NCBI GenBank assembly: GCA_959347315.1
Contig: OY365807.1
Location: 35,869,627-35,933,626 of the forward strand
Reading direction: 5' to 3'
DNA length: 64,000 nucleotides
Source of the DNA: Bimastos eiseni
Taxonomy: Eukaryota > Annelida > Clitellata > Crassiclitellata > Lumbricidae
Shown here piece by piece: positions 22,070 through 34,710 of this stretch. The position numbers were made by a program, and so were the translations under genes. The number at the start of each line of letters is the position of its first letter. Position 1 is the first letter of the stretch. A model generated the notes under the pieces. It was not told the DNA's origin, did no database searches, and saw nothing but the letters and a program-made list of their open reading frames with translations.

Positions 22070-25000
22070 CCCCTTCATAGGCAACATCCGTTGCATCTTC
22101 ATAGGCGGGATACATTGCCTCCACATAGGCGGAATCCGCTGCCTTTTCATAGGCGAACCCATTGCCTCTTCACAGGCAGGATCCATTGCCTCTTCATAGG
22201 CAGGATTCACTGCCTTTTCACAACCAGGATCCATTGCCTCTTCACAAGCAGCATCCGTTGCCTCTTAACACGCGGGATCAATTGCCTCTTCATAGCCCAG
22301 AACCATTGCCTCTTCATAGGCAGGATCCAATGCCTCTTAATAGTCAGGATCCATTGCCTTTTCACAGGCAGCAACATTGCCTCCTCATAGGCAGCATCCG
22401 TTGCCTTTTCATAGGCGGGATCCATTGCCTCCACATAGGCAGGATCCAATGGCTCTTCACAGCCAGGATCCATTGCCTCTTCATAGGCAGGATCCATTGC
22501 CTCTTCACAAGCAGCATCCGTTGCCTCTTCATACGCGGGATCAATTGCCTCTTCATAGTCGGGATCCATTGCCTCTCCACACGCAGGATCCATTGCCTCT
22601 TCACAAGCAGCATACGTTGCCTCTTCATACGCAGGATCCAATGCCTCTTCATAGGCGGGATCCATTGCCTCTTCATACGCAGGATCCAATGCCTCTTCAT
22701 AGGCGGGATCCATTGCCTCTTCATAGCCAGGATCCATTGCCTCTTCACAAGCAGCATACGTTGCCTCTTCATACGCAGGACCCAATGCCTCTTCATAGGC
22801 GGGATCCATTGCCTCTTCATACGCAGGATCCAATGCCTCTTCATAGGCGGGATCCATTGCCTCTTCATACGCAGGATCCAATGCCTCTTCATAGCCAGGA
22901 TCCAATGCCTCTTCACAAGCAGCATACGTTGCCTCTTCATACGCAGGATCCAATGCCTCTTCATAGGCGGGATCCATTGCCTCTTCATACGCAGGATCCA
23001 ATGCCTCTTCATAGGCGGGATCCATTGCCTCTTCATACGCAGGATCCAATGCCTCTTCATAGGCGGGATCCATTGCCTCTTCATACGCAGGATCCAATGC
23101 CTCTTCATAGGCGGGATCCATTGCCTCTTCATAGCCAGGATCCATTGCCTCTTCACAAGCAGCATACGTTGCCTCTTCATACGCAGGATCCAATGCCTCT
23201 TCATAGGCGGGATCCATTGCCTCTTCATACGCAGGATCCAATGCCTCTTCATAGGCGGGATCCAATGCCTCTTCATACCCAGGATCCAATGCCTCTTCAT
23301 AGGCGGGATCCATTGCCTCTTCATACGCAGGATCCAATGCCTCTTCATAGGCGGGATCCATTGCCTCTTCATAGCCAGGATCCAATGCCTCTTCACAAGC
23401 AGCATACGTTGCCTCTTCATACGCAGGATCCATTGCCTCTTCATACGCAGGATCCAATGCCTCTTCATAGGCGGGATCCATTGCCTATTCATACGCAGGA
23501 TCCATTGCCTCTTCATACGCAGGATCCAATGCCTCTTCATACGCAGGATCCAATGCCTCTTCATAGGCGGGATCCATTGCCTCTCCACAAGCAGCATCCG
23601 TTGCCTCTTCTTACACGGGATCAATTGCCTCTCCACACGCAGGATCCAATGCCTCTTCATAGGTGGAATCCATTGCCTCTCCACAAGCAGCATCCATTGC
23701 CTCTTCATACGCAGGATCCAATGCCTCTTCATAGGCGGGATCCATTGCCTCTTCATACGCAGGATCCAATGCCTCTTCATACGCAGGATCCAATGCCTCT
23801 TCATAGCCAGGATCCATTGCCTCTTCACAAGCAGCATACGTTGCCTCTTCATACGCAGGATCCAATGCCTCTTCATAGGCGGGATCCATTGCCTCTTCAT
23901 ACGCAGGATCCAATGCCTCTTCATAGGCGGGATCCATTGCCTCTTCATACGCAGGATCCAATGCCTCTTCATAGGCGGGATCCATTGCCTCTTCATACGC
24001 AGGATCCAATGCCTCTTCATAGGCGGGATCCATTGCCTCTTCATAGCCAGGATCCATTGCCTCTTCACAAGCAGCATACGTTGCCTCTTCATACGCAGGA
24101 TCCAATGCCTCTTCATAGGCGGGATCCATTGCCTCTTCATACGCAGGATCCAATGCCTCTTCATAGGCGGGATCCAATGCCTCTTCATACCCAGGATCCA
24201 ATGCCTCTTCATAGGCGGGATCCATTGCCTCTTCATACGCAGGATCCAATGCCTCTTCATAGGCGGGATCCATTGCCTCTTCATAGCCAGGATCCAATGC
24301 CTCTTCACAAGCAGCATACGTTGCCTCTTCATACGCAGGATCCATTGCCTCTTCATACGCAGGATCCAATGCCTCTTCATAGGCGGGATCCATTGCCTAT
24401 TCATACGCAGGATCCATTGCCTCTTCATACGCAGGATCCAATGCCTCTTCATACGCAGGATCCAATGCCTCTTCATAGGCGGGATCCATTGCCTCTCCAC
24501 AAGCAGCATCCGTTGCCTCTTCTTACACGGGATCAATTGCCTCTCCACACGCAGGATCCAATGCCTCTTCATAGGTGGAATCCATTGCCTCTCCACAAGC
24601 AGCATCCATTGCCTCTTCATACGCAGGATCCAATGCCTCTTCATAGGCGGGATCCATTGCCTCTTCATACGCAGGATCCAATGCCTCTTCATACGCAGGA
24701 TCCAATGCCTCTTCATAGCCAGGATCCATTGCCTCTTCACAAGCAGCATCCGTTGCGTCTTCATACGCGGGATCCAATGCCCCTTCATAGGCGGGATCCA
24801 TTGCCTCTCCACACGCAAGATCCAATGCCTCTTCATAGGCGGGATCCATTGCCTCTTCATAGCCAGGATCCATTGCCTCTTCACAAGCAGCATACGTTGC
24901 CTCTTCATACGCAGGACCCAATGCCTCTTCATAGGCGGGATCCATTGCCTCTTCATACGCAGGATCCAATGCCTCTTCATAGGCGGGATCCATTGCCTCT

Positions 25001-27035
25001 TCATACGCAGGATCCAATGCCTCTTCATAGCCAGGATCCATTGCCTCTTCACAAGCAGCATACGTTGCCTCTTCATACGCAGGATCCAATGCCTCTTCAT
25101 AGGCGGGATCCATTGCCTCTTCATGCGCAGGATCCAATGCCTCTTCATAGGCGGGATCCATTGCCTCTTCATACGCAGGATCCAATGCCTCTTCATAGGC
25201 GGGATCCATTGCCTCTTCATACGCAGGATCCAATGCCTCTTCATAGGCGGGATCCATTGCCTCTTCATAGCCAGGATCCATTGCCTCTTCACAAGCAGCA
25301 TACGTTGCCTCTTCATACGCAGGATCCAATGCCTCTTCATAGGCGGGATCCATTGCCTCTTCATACGCAGGATCCAATGCCTCTTCATAGGCGGGATCCA
25401 ATGCCTCTTCATACCCAGGATCCAATGCCTCTTCATAGGCGGGATCCATTGCCTCTTCATACGCAGGATCCAATGCCTCTTCATAGGCGGGATCCATTGC
25501 CTCTTCATAGCCAGGATCCAATGCCTCTTCACAAGCAGCATACGTTGCCTCTTCATACGCAGGATCCATTGCCTCTTCATACGCAGGATCCAATGCCTCT
25601 TCATAGGCGGGATCCATTGCCTATTCATACGCAGGATCCAATGCCTCTTCATACGCAGGATCCAATGCCTCTTCATACGCAGGATCCAATGCCTCTTCAT
25701 AGGCGGGATCCATTGCCTCTCCACAAGCAGCATCCGTTGCCTCTTCTTACACGGGATCAATTGCCTCTCCACACGCAGGATCCAATGCCTCTTCATAGGT
25801 GGAATCCATTGCCTCTCCACAAGCAGCATCCATTGCCTCTTCATACGCAGGATCCAATGCCTCTTCATAGGCGGGATCCATTGCCTCTTCATACGCAGGA
25901 TCCAATGCCTCTTCATACGCAGGATCCAATGCCTCTTCATAGCCAGGATCCATTGCCTCTTCACAAGCAGCATCCGTTGCGTCTTCATACGCGGGATCCA
26001 ATGCCCCTTCATAGGCGGGATCCATTGCCTCTCCACACGCAAGATCCAATGCCTCTTCATAGGCGGGAACCATTGCCTCTCCACAGGCAGGATCCATTGC
26101 CTCTTCATAGGCGGGATCCAATGCCTCTTCACAAGCACCGTCTATTGCCTCTTCACAGCCCGGATCCACTGCCTCTTCACAGGCAGGATCCATTGCATAT
26201 TCACAGGCAGGATCCATTGCAGCTTCTTAGGCGGGATCCATTGCCTCTTCATAGCCGGGATCCAATGCCTCTTCAAAGGCGGGATCCATTGAATCTTCAC
26301 AGGCAGGATTCATTGCCTCTATACAGCACGGATCCATTCCCTCTTCAAAGGCGGGATCCATTGCCTCTACATAGTCGGAATCCAATGCCTCTTCATAGGC
26401 GGCATCCATTACCTCTTCACAGGTAGGATCCATTGCCTCTTCATAGCCCGGATCCATTGCCCCTTTGTATGCAGGATTCAATGCCTCTTCATAGGAAGGA
26501 TCCATTGCCTCTTTACAGCCAGTATCCATTGCCTCTCCATAGGCAGAATCTGTTGCCTCTTCATAGGCGGAATCCATTGCCCCTTCAAAGGCAGGATCCG
26601 TTGCCTCTTCATAGTCAGGATCCGTTGCCTCTTGATAGGCGGCATCTATTGCCTATTCACAGGCAGGATCCGTTGCATATTCACCGGCAGGAGCCATTGC
26701 CTCTTCATAGGCGGGATCCAATGCCTCTTCATAGGCGGGATCCATTGACTCTTCACAAGCAGGATTCATTGCCTCTTCACAGACCGGACAAATTGCCTCA
26801 TCATTATCAGGGTCCATTGCCATATCACAACCAGGATCCATTGCCTCTACATGGGCGGGATCCATTGCCTCATCATAGGCAGAATCTGTTGCCTCTTCAT
26901 AGGCGGAATCCATTGCCTCTTCATAGGTGGGAACCATTGCCTCTTCACAGGCAGGATCCATTGCCTCTACATGGGCGGGTTCCATTGCCTCTTCACACGC
27001 AGGAACCACTGCCTCTGCATATTCGGGATCCATTG
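22070..27035. repeat. Large tandem duplication, copy B, internally expanded
   Basis: The left edge matches copy A at +3310 and the right edge at +4966. The difference of 1656 bp is exactly 69 units of 24 bp, so copy B has gained internal units after duplication. Landmark units such as TCTTCTTACACGGGATC occur once in copy A (near 20775) and three times here (near 23605, 24517 and 25741), spaced 912 and 1224 bp, which are 38 and 51 units. Confidence 0.85.
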
Positions 27036-28489
27036 CCTCTTCACAGCCTGGATCCATTGCCCCTTCATTGGCAGGATCCGTTGCCTCTTCCCAGGCCGGA
27101 GCCGTTGCCTCTTCGCCGCCAGAACCCATTGCCCCTTCATTTTCGAGATCCATTGATTCTTCATAGGCAGGAACCAATGCCTCTTCATAGGCAGGATCCG
27201 TTGCCTTTTCATAGGTGGGATCCATTGCCTCTTCACAGGCAGGATCAATTGCCTCTTCATAGCCCATATCCATTGCCTCTTCTTTGGCGGGATCCATTGC
27301 CTCTTCATATGCATGATCCGTTGCCTCTTCCCAGGCCGGAGCCGTTGCCTCTTCGCCGCCAGAACCCATTGCCCCTTCATTTTCGAGATCCATTGATTCT
27401 TCATAGGCAGAATCCATTGCCTCTTCATAGAGAGGATTCGTTGCCTCTTCATTGGCGGGATCCATTGCCTCTTCGTATACGGGATCCGTTTCCTCTTCAC
27501 AGGCGGTATCCAGAGCGTCGTCACATGCGTGATCCAGAGCCTCTTCACAGGCGGGATCCAGTTCATAGGCGGGATCCGTTGGCTATTCACAGGGGGGCTC
27601 AAGAGCCTCTTCACAGGCGGGATATAATGCATATTCACAGGCGAGATCTATTGTCTTCTCACAGGCGGGATCAAGGGCCTCTTCACAGACGGTTTTCAGA
27701 GTCTCTCCATAGGCAGAATCTGTTGCCTCTTCACAGGCGTTATCCATTGCCTCTTCATAGGCATTATCCATTGCCTCTTCACAGGCAGGATCCATTGCCT
27801 TTTCTTAGGCGGGATCCAGTGCCTCTTCACAGGCACGATCCATTGCCTCTTCATAATCGGGGTCCATTGCCTCTTCATAGGCAGCATCCGTTGCCTCTTC
27901 ATATTCAGGATCCGTTGAGTCTTCATAGGCAGGAGTCCGTTGCCTCTTTATAGACATTATCCATTGCCTTTTCTTATTCGGGATCCATTGTTCTTCATAG
28001 GCAGGATCCATTGCCTATTCACAGGCGGGATCCAGAGCCTTTTGACATACGGGATCCAGAGCCTCTTCACAGGCGGGATCCATTGCCTGTTCCAAGGCGT
28101 GATCCATTGCCTATTCACAGTCGGGATCTCATGCCTTCTCACAGGCGGGATCAAGGGCCTCTTCACAGTCGGGATTCAGAGTCTCTTCACAGGCAAGATC
28201 CATTGCCTCTTCACAGGCGACATCCATTGCCTATTCACCGGGGGATCCCTCGCCTCTTTGCAGATGCGATTATGCCTAGCAGTGCGCCATCGCTTCTTCA
28301 CTGGTAAGAAGTAGCGCCTCTTCACAGACGAAATCATCCAATAGCTATGGGCAATAGCGTTGTATGCGTCGACATTGGAGGTCATTAAATTTAGATCACT
28401 TACATAGTCATCATCAACCAGCGCCTAACATATCGGTTGCACCAATCAGATAACTGTCACTTATGGTACTTTTCTAGCTGGCCCTTAAC

Positions 28490-29338
28490 CAGACATGTAT
28501 GGTCTCGAGACAGTGTCCCGGTCTCGAGATGTCACCGAAACAGTTTTTTTAGTGTCTCGGTCTCGGTCTCGGAAGCCTGCTGTCTCGGTCTCAAGGTAGT
28601 GTCTCGAATTTTTAGAAACTTTTTAAAGTGAAAGTCTTGTTCTGTCTCGAACAAGCGGTCTCGATAAGTTTCGCGTTAACTGTCTTGAAATCTTGTGCTA
28701 GAAACTTAAACCGGAATTTACGAGATACGGTAATTCTAGTTAACGCGCGAGTCACATGATACTGAAATCAATTCAATTGTCTTAAAGTGGAAAAATATCT
28801 GAGAGAGAACCTGAATTTGTGAAGTTTGCGTTGACGCAAATTGAAGTTAGGCCTATTGACAAACAATTGGCTATTAGTTTGTCATTGATGTAAAAGCAAC
28901 ATAACCGAAACGATCGGAACAACTTCGAGTGTCTCAAGGTGAGTAAGGATATGCGCAAATTTATCATTTCGTTTGGTATTTGGTACCGAATTGGCTTGTT
29001 TAACATCGTCTAGAAGATTTCAGACGTGCTTTCTTGATGCTATTCAGAAGATAGGCCGAAGAAGAAATATCGAAAAAGATAAAACTCGGCAATATAAAAA
29101 CTGTTCTTGGGAATTGGTACGATATACATTATAATTAAGTTTCAAATTGAAATTACAAATGAACCTTATACCCGAAAACTTATACATTAGTATTTTACAG
29201 CCTTTTATATAGGATCATTTTTCTTTTACTGTCTTGAACCTAGTGTCTCGGTCTCGGTACCTCACTGTCTCGGTCTCGGCATCTCACTGTATCGATTTTG
29301 TCTTGGTCTTGAAGATTAAAGTCTTGCATACAACACTG
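28490..29338 (-). mobile_element. Non-autonomous hAT-like element, GTCTCG-rich family, copy 3
   Basis: The same element as 10587-11011 in inverted orientation. Ends are CAGACATGTATG (28490) and, inverted, CAGTGTTGTATG (29338). Flanks CCCTTAAC (28482-28489) and CCTTTAAC (29339-29346) form a 7/8 target-site duplication. Compared with copy 2 it carries about 390 extra bases (28696-29086) between a conserved TCTTG and a conserved GGCAATATAAAAACTG. Confidence 0.85.
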
Positions 29339-29349
29339 CCTTTAACCGG

Positions 29350-30245
29350 CAACTTGTTGGCAACCAATCGCAAACACTGTTATGTCCTGGCAAGAAATGA
29401 CCCAGTATTTACTGAATATGGAATCTGATCTAGGCGCTAGGATGTCTGTTTATCGGCGAAAGGGATAATAATACGGATCGACGCTCACTCCACGATACTG
29501 AGTTATTTCGGAAAGTTAAATCTTCGGTAGCAGTAGTTGGCCCTTTAGATGTAGTTTCAGTTTAGCGACACTGTGTGACAGCAAAGATCATCATGCAGCG
29601 TCGCCCTCATCCGTTATGCTGGCTTTGAGTAGCAGAGTCAGAGTACGCATAATGGAGGAGTTCTGGCTAGAAGTAGCCTACGGTCCTTTACCGGTGACTC
29701 TAAATGGGGTGGGATTCGGAGTTGATAAGGACGGGCGCCGGACGGTGGTGATGGATCTCACCCAATCAAACTCTCATTGATAATGAGGCCGACGAACAGG
29801 CCGACGAACATGCAGCTGCGTCCAAGAGGGTGAGCATGGTCGAGATCATGTGCGGCAGCTAGGCCTTTACAAGAACGCTACACATTTACATATCTTAAGC
29901 GAAGTTTCCTATAAACGCAGCAGCTGTATTGGCTTGTACTAAAATGCTATAAACAAGTTTAATAGCAAACTAACCAAGCTTAATAAATGCGGCATTACTA
30001 GGCATACGAGGTTAATATGCATATCCATTATGCGGCATATACGCCCTAAGCCATGAGTTGTTCTTGTAATGCATTTCCACACGCTGTCATGTTTTTAAAA
30101 TGATACAACTACTTCAATTTTTATTGGATAAATCTTCTGCGGCCAAACCTTCGGCCCAAAAATACACGAAAATTCTACTTCTGCGGCCGAACCCACACAA
30201 AATTTACCGCGTCGTGAGGGTCGTTTCACTCGTTTAAGGTCAGGG
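29350..30245. other. Unassigned sequence left of the assembly gap
   Basis: No recognisable gene. CTTCTGCGGCC-containing segments repeat at about 30136 and 30178 and again at about 32246, suggesting an unresolved repeat around the gap. Confidence 0.4.
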
Positions 30246-30445
30246 NNNNNNNNNNNNNNNNNNNNNNNNNNNNNNNNNNNNNNNNNNNNNNNNNNNNNNN
30301 NNNNNNNNNNNNNNNNNNNNNNNNNNNNNNNNNNNNNNNNNNNNNNNNNNNNNNNNNNNNNNNNNNNNNNNNNNNNNNNNNNNNNNNNNNNNNNNNNNNN
30401 NNNNNNNNNNNNNNNNNNNNNNNNNNNNNNNNNNNNNNNNNNNNN
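30246..30445. other. Assembly gap, 200 N
   Basis: Exactly 200 N, so probably a scaffolding placeholder of arbitrary size. Frames crossing it are meaningless. Confidence 0.99.
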
Positions 30446-31161
30446 CCAAACTGTCGGAGGCAGAAGCTCCACGCATTTTTATTATCATCAACGAAATGAC
30501 ATTTTTATTTCGTTAGTTATTTTCGTCATGCTACCCTGGTAGTAGTTATAGCTAATGATATTTTTTAGTTATAATTTAAGTCATCGTAGGCGAAATCATT
30601 TGATTTTCATTAACAAACATTTTCGTCACTTAGCGTTAGCGAGAAACACACTGCAGCAGTCGTCTTCAATCGGTCGAAGTCGACGAGTCGAATCGGGCGT
30701 TGACGTGTCGACGTAGAGTCTCTGGAGAAGACGACGGAATCCGTGGCATATGACTCGCCCCAAATCAACGCAGAGCAATAAGAAAAAATGGCAAATTAGA
30801 CCCAAATAAAACGTGTAATACGGACCACTTTATGTGTGCGTAATACGGACCTGGTCCATATTGCACGTTTGTAGGTCCATATTACAAGCTTAACACTGGT
30901 GCTCAGCTGGGTAGGTCTAATACTAGGCCTATCTAGGACCTACTGTTTAATATTACTAGCAATAATTAGCTATCTATGCATATGTAATACTAATAGTAAT
31001 AGCATTCTAACACTAAGCAATTTGCAGTGCAACACTATAGCCACGTAATGCTGTGGAATATTTACTGTAGGCTATCTAATTACTGGGTTATATATATTGA
31101 ACAGCACAAGCCAGTCGTTGAAGTTTTGTTTTAGGCTAAAGATTGGCCTAAGCCTCAGAAA

Positions 31162-31494
31162 ATGAAAGTTGGCAAGAAAAAGCAGAAAGAGAGTAATGCT
31201 CCTGGACCACAAACCCGCCAAAATCGGATTTCCAAGGGTAAAAGGGCATTGTGGACTGAGAGTGGCATGCAAAAAGCTGTATTTGAAGTACGAACAAAAG
31301 CTTCCGGTTTCAATGAGGCTGTAAAGAAATTTGGTGTACCAAGGGCAACACTCAAAAGGCATATTGATGGAAAGAATAAAATTGATGGTAAAAAGAAATT
31401 TGGGATGATAAAGATTACACATGTGATATTTGTAAATAACATTGTTCAAAATAAACTTAGTAGGCCTAGAGATAAGCCTAAGGCTAAATGTTAA
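31162..31494 (+). CDS. Pipsqueak-type HTH domain ORF, probable transposase N terminus or remnant
   Basis: This ORF of 110 aa has a lysine-rich N terminus. Residues about 28-73 read RALWTESGMQKAVFEVRTKA, then FNEAVKKFGVPRATLKRHID and GKNK, a good psq helix-turn-helix. The domain is known in Pipsqueak-like DNA-binding proteins and at the N terminus of pogo-related or other DDE transposases. Psq domains bind DNA through the third helix, here around VPRATLKRH. After GKNKIDGKKKFG the sequence becomes AT-rich and loses similarity, so this is either a truncated transposase, a first exon (a GGTAAAAAG donor-like site lies near 31388), or a decayed copy. Its immediate flanks carry clusters of GGTCCATATTAC/GTAATACGGACC motifs, which suggests an element. 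No DDE catalytic region is visible. Confidence 0.5.
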   Translation: MKVGKKKQKESNAPGPQTRQNRISKGKRALWTESGMQKAVFEVRTKASGFNEAVKKFGVPRATLKRHIDGKNKIDGKKKFGMIKITHVIFVNNIVQNKLSRPRDKPKAKC

Positions 31495-34190
31495 CATTAT
31501 GATAGACTTAGGCCTACGTACTCTTCCATGTTTGTTACAAGGCCTACTTTTGCTGAGTTCCACTTAATTGCTCACAATTATTAACATTTTAATTTTATTC
31601 CTGTATTATAAAGTAGGGGGCCTAATGCCATTGGTGTGAATAGTGTTATTTTCAATGCATGTTTTTGCTATTTTTAAGTTGTTCAATGGATACGGCTACA
31701 TTTCTTTGTGTTTCAAGCCAATAATTTCCATGTTCAATACACATAGCATAAGCATGTTCTGAATTCTGCCTGTTTTTTACATGCTAGGATAGTGGTCCAT
31801 TTCACACAACTAGATGTGTAATATGGACCACTTTTCTTATTTTGAAGAAAAATTCTTAAAAATTGGAAAAGCAACCAAGACATCTTTTTCCTTGTCAAAA
31901 TAATTCTTAAACAAAATCTATATAACATGGTATATACATTTGTGCTACTAAGGCTTTGGTAGTAGGATAAAAACGCATTTTCCCTTAGGGGGTCCGTAAT
32001 AGAAGCCTTTCCCCTATATCTTATATTAAGATGCTTATTCAAACAGACGCATATTAACAGTAGATCAATGTATAGGCCTAGACCCTATAACTGTAATGTA
32101 TGTGTATTAGGCAAAATAACAGCGTAGCTTAGTAAAAACATCCATGCGAAATATCAGAAAATTTATTAGGGCTGCAGAGACCAGACTGTGCTCAATGTTC
32201 ACATAAAATGTTGACCAAGTATTACGTTTCTTGTTAACGTGGAGCTTCTGCGGCCGAGAGTTCGGCATAAAAAACGCAACAAAAGTTCTTCGTATATGTG
32301 TCTAAAAGCGATACTAACATTCAGTAGGGCGTCCAGTGCGGGAACCCAGAGAGTAGAAAATGATTTGGAGGAGGAAAATTATTTAGGGCGAAACCCAGAA
32401 AGAATGGTTGATACCCGTAGAGATGAGGAAAGGCCGAAAGGGCATTCGAAAATTATGGCCCAATGTTTGCAAAAGATTTTATTTGGGCCCAAAGTGGTCC
32501 TAATTAACAAAAATATAAATATTGTATGTGTTGCTGTATGCATCTGCCCCACTTAAAGTCCATGTCAGGTCCGTAATTGAAAGCACTATGCGTTGAATTG
32601 TACAGAATAATAGATTACATTTGCTTTAATATAAGCTTTGACTACGAATTGACCTATCACCCGAAACACCATCAAAATAACGCTAAAACACTCAGTTCAT
32701 TCATATGTCGTTCATTCGATCGATCGTAGGCCTATACATGGACGTTAATGCATGCTTATTTTTTTCCAGTTTGTACATGTATAGGCCTATGAGCTCTATC
32801 AGCGACGAATGAGAATGACCTCAGAGCACGGTGACCATTTTTGTGATTTATTTGAACAGACTAAAAAATTGGCATGACTTGACAACCAGCAAAGCATTCT
32901 CGCATTTCTTTAGCGCCATTCGCCATGCTTGGAAGATGATGCACCGTGCTTATATCGTAGCGTATAATGGCACTTGGAAGTCAGTAAGTGCAGACGATCA
33001 GTGTGTGGTGCAAGAGTGTTAAATTGCAATTGATTTGAAAACTGCACCTTTAAGCATAGAGCTTTCATGGACAGCACGACAAGTAATTCGTCATCTTTGA
33101 CATGACAGACGTCTAAGAAGATCATCCTGACGTAGACAAGAGTCAGCAAATGATGCCTCTGACCGCTCCATTGTTTACTCGAACAGCAATAGCCTCACAT
33201 ACACGTTCAAAATTTGTCATAAAAATTATCCTCAACGACAGTCTATTGAAAATAATCATAATTACAATAATAATCATATCAATAATTAATTCAAAATATC
33301 ACTACTATAGCGTCTTCCACAACTGCTTCCATGACTATCGTATTTAGACCTAACACGCATCAGTTAATAGCAGCCCGCTGAGTCAACTACACCACTGGGG
33401 CGAAGTATTTAATCACTAGCACTCGCACTATGGTAGCGGTCGCCTTCGAAACCGGGAGTGACAACTTGGAATAGCGAAGGACTTCAGTTCATATAAGATT
33501 TGGGAAGTTGGATAAATCACGTAACCCGCGATCCAATGAAGACATCGGAATTATTTGTTCCAACTAATCTCGGTGACTCTTCAACGTGGGAACGCCACCC
33601 GCCTCTTCGGGACATTGCCACCACTCACACCTCAGAATTAAGATTCTGAGAAGAATCTTAATGATAATAGTTTAAAAAATTGCCCTGAGGTACTTTGTTC
33701 CCCATGGACCTTGGAGTTATTAATAACTCAGTTGTTCGGAGGGCCAGTCTTTGTCTTCAGGGGTCAAAATAAAGTAGGTCTACCATTGAAGCAACCAGAT
33801 TGTAACGCTGGATGCAGATAGACAGATACTGAAAAAGAACAGACGATTCGCGCCACTGATGAAAAATGCGCGATTGCCAATTTCGCAAATGAAATCCGCT
33901 GCCGAAGGACGCCATTAACTGATTTTTTAATAGATATTGTAATTATAATTAATAATATAACAATAGACACAGGAGAAATGACAATGCCTGATATTAGCGG
34001 CAAAACGCGATAAAATAGGCTTAATACTACCAATTAGTAGTTAATTATTAGGCACCTGCACTGTTATAGGAAAAGTGCCAATATTGACACGACGAGTCTC
34101 ATTAATTACACGAAGGCCCCGTGAGATCAGATGTTCCTTGGACAATAAAACAGCAATGATAATAATTATCTTACTAGCCTAGTTGTAGGC
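31495..34190. other. Unassigned sequence with scattered repeat motifs
   Basis: GTCCGTAAT/GTAATATGGACC motifs recur at about 31793-31840, 31988 and 32566. A 46-bp block at 32625-32670 recurs at 37351-37396. I recognise no gene here. Confidence 0.4.
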
Positions 34191-34219
34191 CTATATGCTT
34201 GGGCGATTGGTGACTTTTA

Positions 34220-34673
34220 CAAATCGCGATTACTTAGCGCCAAATAATCGATTAGTTCGATTAATCGATTAGTTCGATTGATCGATTTTTCGATTGGCTC
34301 AATTAACCGATTTTTCGATGAGCTCGATTGTTCGATTAGAACAATTAGCTCGATCGTTCGAATAGTAAGATTAGCTCAATTGTTCGATTAGTAATATTAC
34401 AACGCGTGATAATTATTGACTCAATGCATCAGTGAATGCTCTGTTACAGTAGCCTACATGGACGTAGACTAATCATGAAAGTAGCATTGCATTCTATCTA
34501 TGACGAGGATGGCATACTAATTATTTGTCGACATAGATGCATAACGTAAAGGGCGCCATGCATGGCTGCTGGCAGTTTTATTCGACTTATGTGTAGGCCT
34601 ACTGTACTTGTAATTGTACTGAGGTTTGTTAGTTTGAAATTATAGGAAAATAATAATATTATTATTATACAAA

Positions 34674-34710
<37 letters not shown>

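Larger units (their letters stand above)
18640..28255. repeat. Giant 24-bp minisatellite array, about 400 units
   Basis: The unit has the form GCCTCTTCATA - GGCGG or CGCAG - GATCC - ATT or AAT, 24 bp. Most units carry a BamHI site (GGATCC). Because 24 is a multiple of 3, frames persist: the + strand reads as PLHRRDPLPLHTQD or CLFIGGIHCLFIRRIQ repeats, the - strand as MDPAYEEALDPAYEEA or KRQWIPPMKRHWILRM repeats; the two other phases are closed by TAG or TGA inside the unit. A homogenised core (about 19290-20760 and 22610-26040) lies between more diverged edges. Two 23-bp units per copy (near 18845 and 19060; again near 22155 and 22370) shift the frames. No promoter, signal peptide or splice signal recommends any frame as a gene, so I annotate DNA repeat only. 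Confidence 0.97.

Noticed and set aside
22162..26426. ORFs of 1376 and 1349 codons on the + strand, and matching 700-1258-codon ORFs on the - strand
   Set aside because: They are overlapping frames of the same 24-bp repeat. No start context, signal or splice evidence favours any of them; openness follows from unit length 24 and unit composition.
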